From Lachnospiraceae bacterium (GTDB lineage Bacteria > Bacillota > Clostridia > Lachnospirales > Anaerotignaceae), in the NCBI GenBank assembly GCA_019422065.1, contig JAHZEA010000005.1, forward strand, positions 1 to 39,776: DNA of 39,776 nt, in the 5' to 3' direction. Below the pieces are notes generated by a model, which saw nothing but the letters and a program-made list of their open reading frames with translations, was not told the DNA's origin and searched no databases. A program made the position numbers and the translations under genes. Of the stretch, positions 39,735 through 39,776 are shown piece after piece (position 1 is the first letter of the stretch; each line of letters begins with the position of its first letter).

Positions 39735-39776
39735 AAATAAGTTCTAAAAATAAGTTCTAAAAATAAGTTCTAAAAA
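39723..39776 (+). repeat. 13-bp tandem repeat running off the window
   Basis: The unit ATAAGTTCTAAAA is repeated four times without change to the last base of the window. The first copy contains the last two sense codons and the stop codon of the acetyltransferase gene. The array may continue beyond. Confidence 0.85.

Overview
The window reads as chromosome of a low-GC, spore-forming, anaerobic member of the Clostridia (Bacillota). The signs are Spo0A, the sporulation protein YtfJ/GerW with its usual partner YtfI (DUF2953), a clostridial reverse rubrerythrin behind a PerR-like box, AT-rich codon use and strong AGGAGG ribosome binding sites. I cannot name the species from sequence alone.

Region 1 (1-13.8 kb) is the most striking part. 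A minus-strand operon encodes a complete PBSX/Xkd-type contractile tail: tail terminator, sheath, tube, frameshifted assembly chaperone, tape measure, LysM baseplate hub proteins, gp25-like wedge, baseplate J, tail protein I-like, tail fibre and XkdX. It is preceded directly by a sigma-region-4-like activator (DUF1492) and a divergent self-cleaving S24 repressor. No capsid, portal, terminase, replication or integrase gene lies where a phage would carry them. I interpret it as an R-type tailocin (diffocin/monocin-like particle) under SOS-type control, with three matching operator palindromes around the early promoter. The classical A_AAA_AAC slippery heptamer before the chaperone stop codon extends that protein by 67 residues. 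A separately transcribed zinc-ribbon gene sits inside the operon as cargo. The lysis genes probably lie to the left of the window.

Region 2 (13.8-18.6 kb) starts with tRNA-Leu(CAG). Next is a CARF + PD-(D/E)xK nuclease of the Card1/DUF1887 type, interrupted by an in-frame TAA, with an intact 42-codon tail continuing beyond it. Then come ytfJ and ytfI, a DUF1461 membrane-protein gene split by a -1 frameshift at U_UUU_UUA, a small unknown gene, and two overlapping half-length TauE/SafE genes.

Region 3 (18.6-27.3 kb) holds a B12-binding radical SAM protein, endonuclease III, a zinc ribbon/unknown pair, a DJ-1/PfpI protein, a CYTH protein and spo0A. After spo0A is a small accessory islet: an integrase remnant, and two membrane proteins divergent from an XRE regulator with paired operators. 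A GNAT acetyltransferase and tRNA-Val/tRNA-Asp follow.

Region 4 (27.4-34.9 kb) carries a three-gene operon of two unrecognised proteins and a LarA-like protein, with a strong promoter and a perfect palindromic operator. It also holds a YgjP-type metallopeptidase overlapping an M16C (PreP-like) peptidase.

Region 5 (35-39.8 kb) holds the reverse rubrerythrin, several XRE regulators, a Cys-rich small protein, a lipoprotein, a SLOG/DUF1273 protein and a hexapeptide acetyltransferase. A 13-bp tandem repeat begins at the acetyltransferase stop codon and runs off the window.
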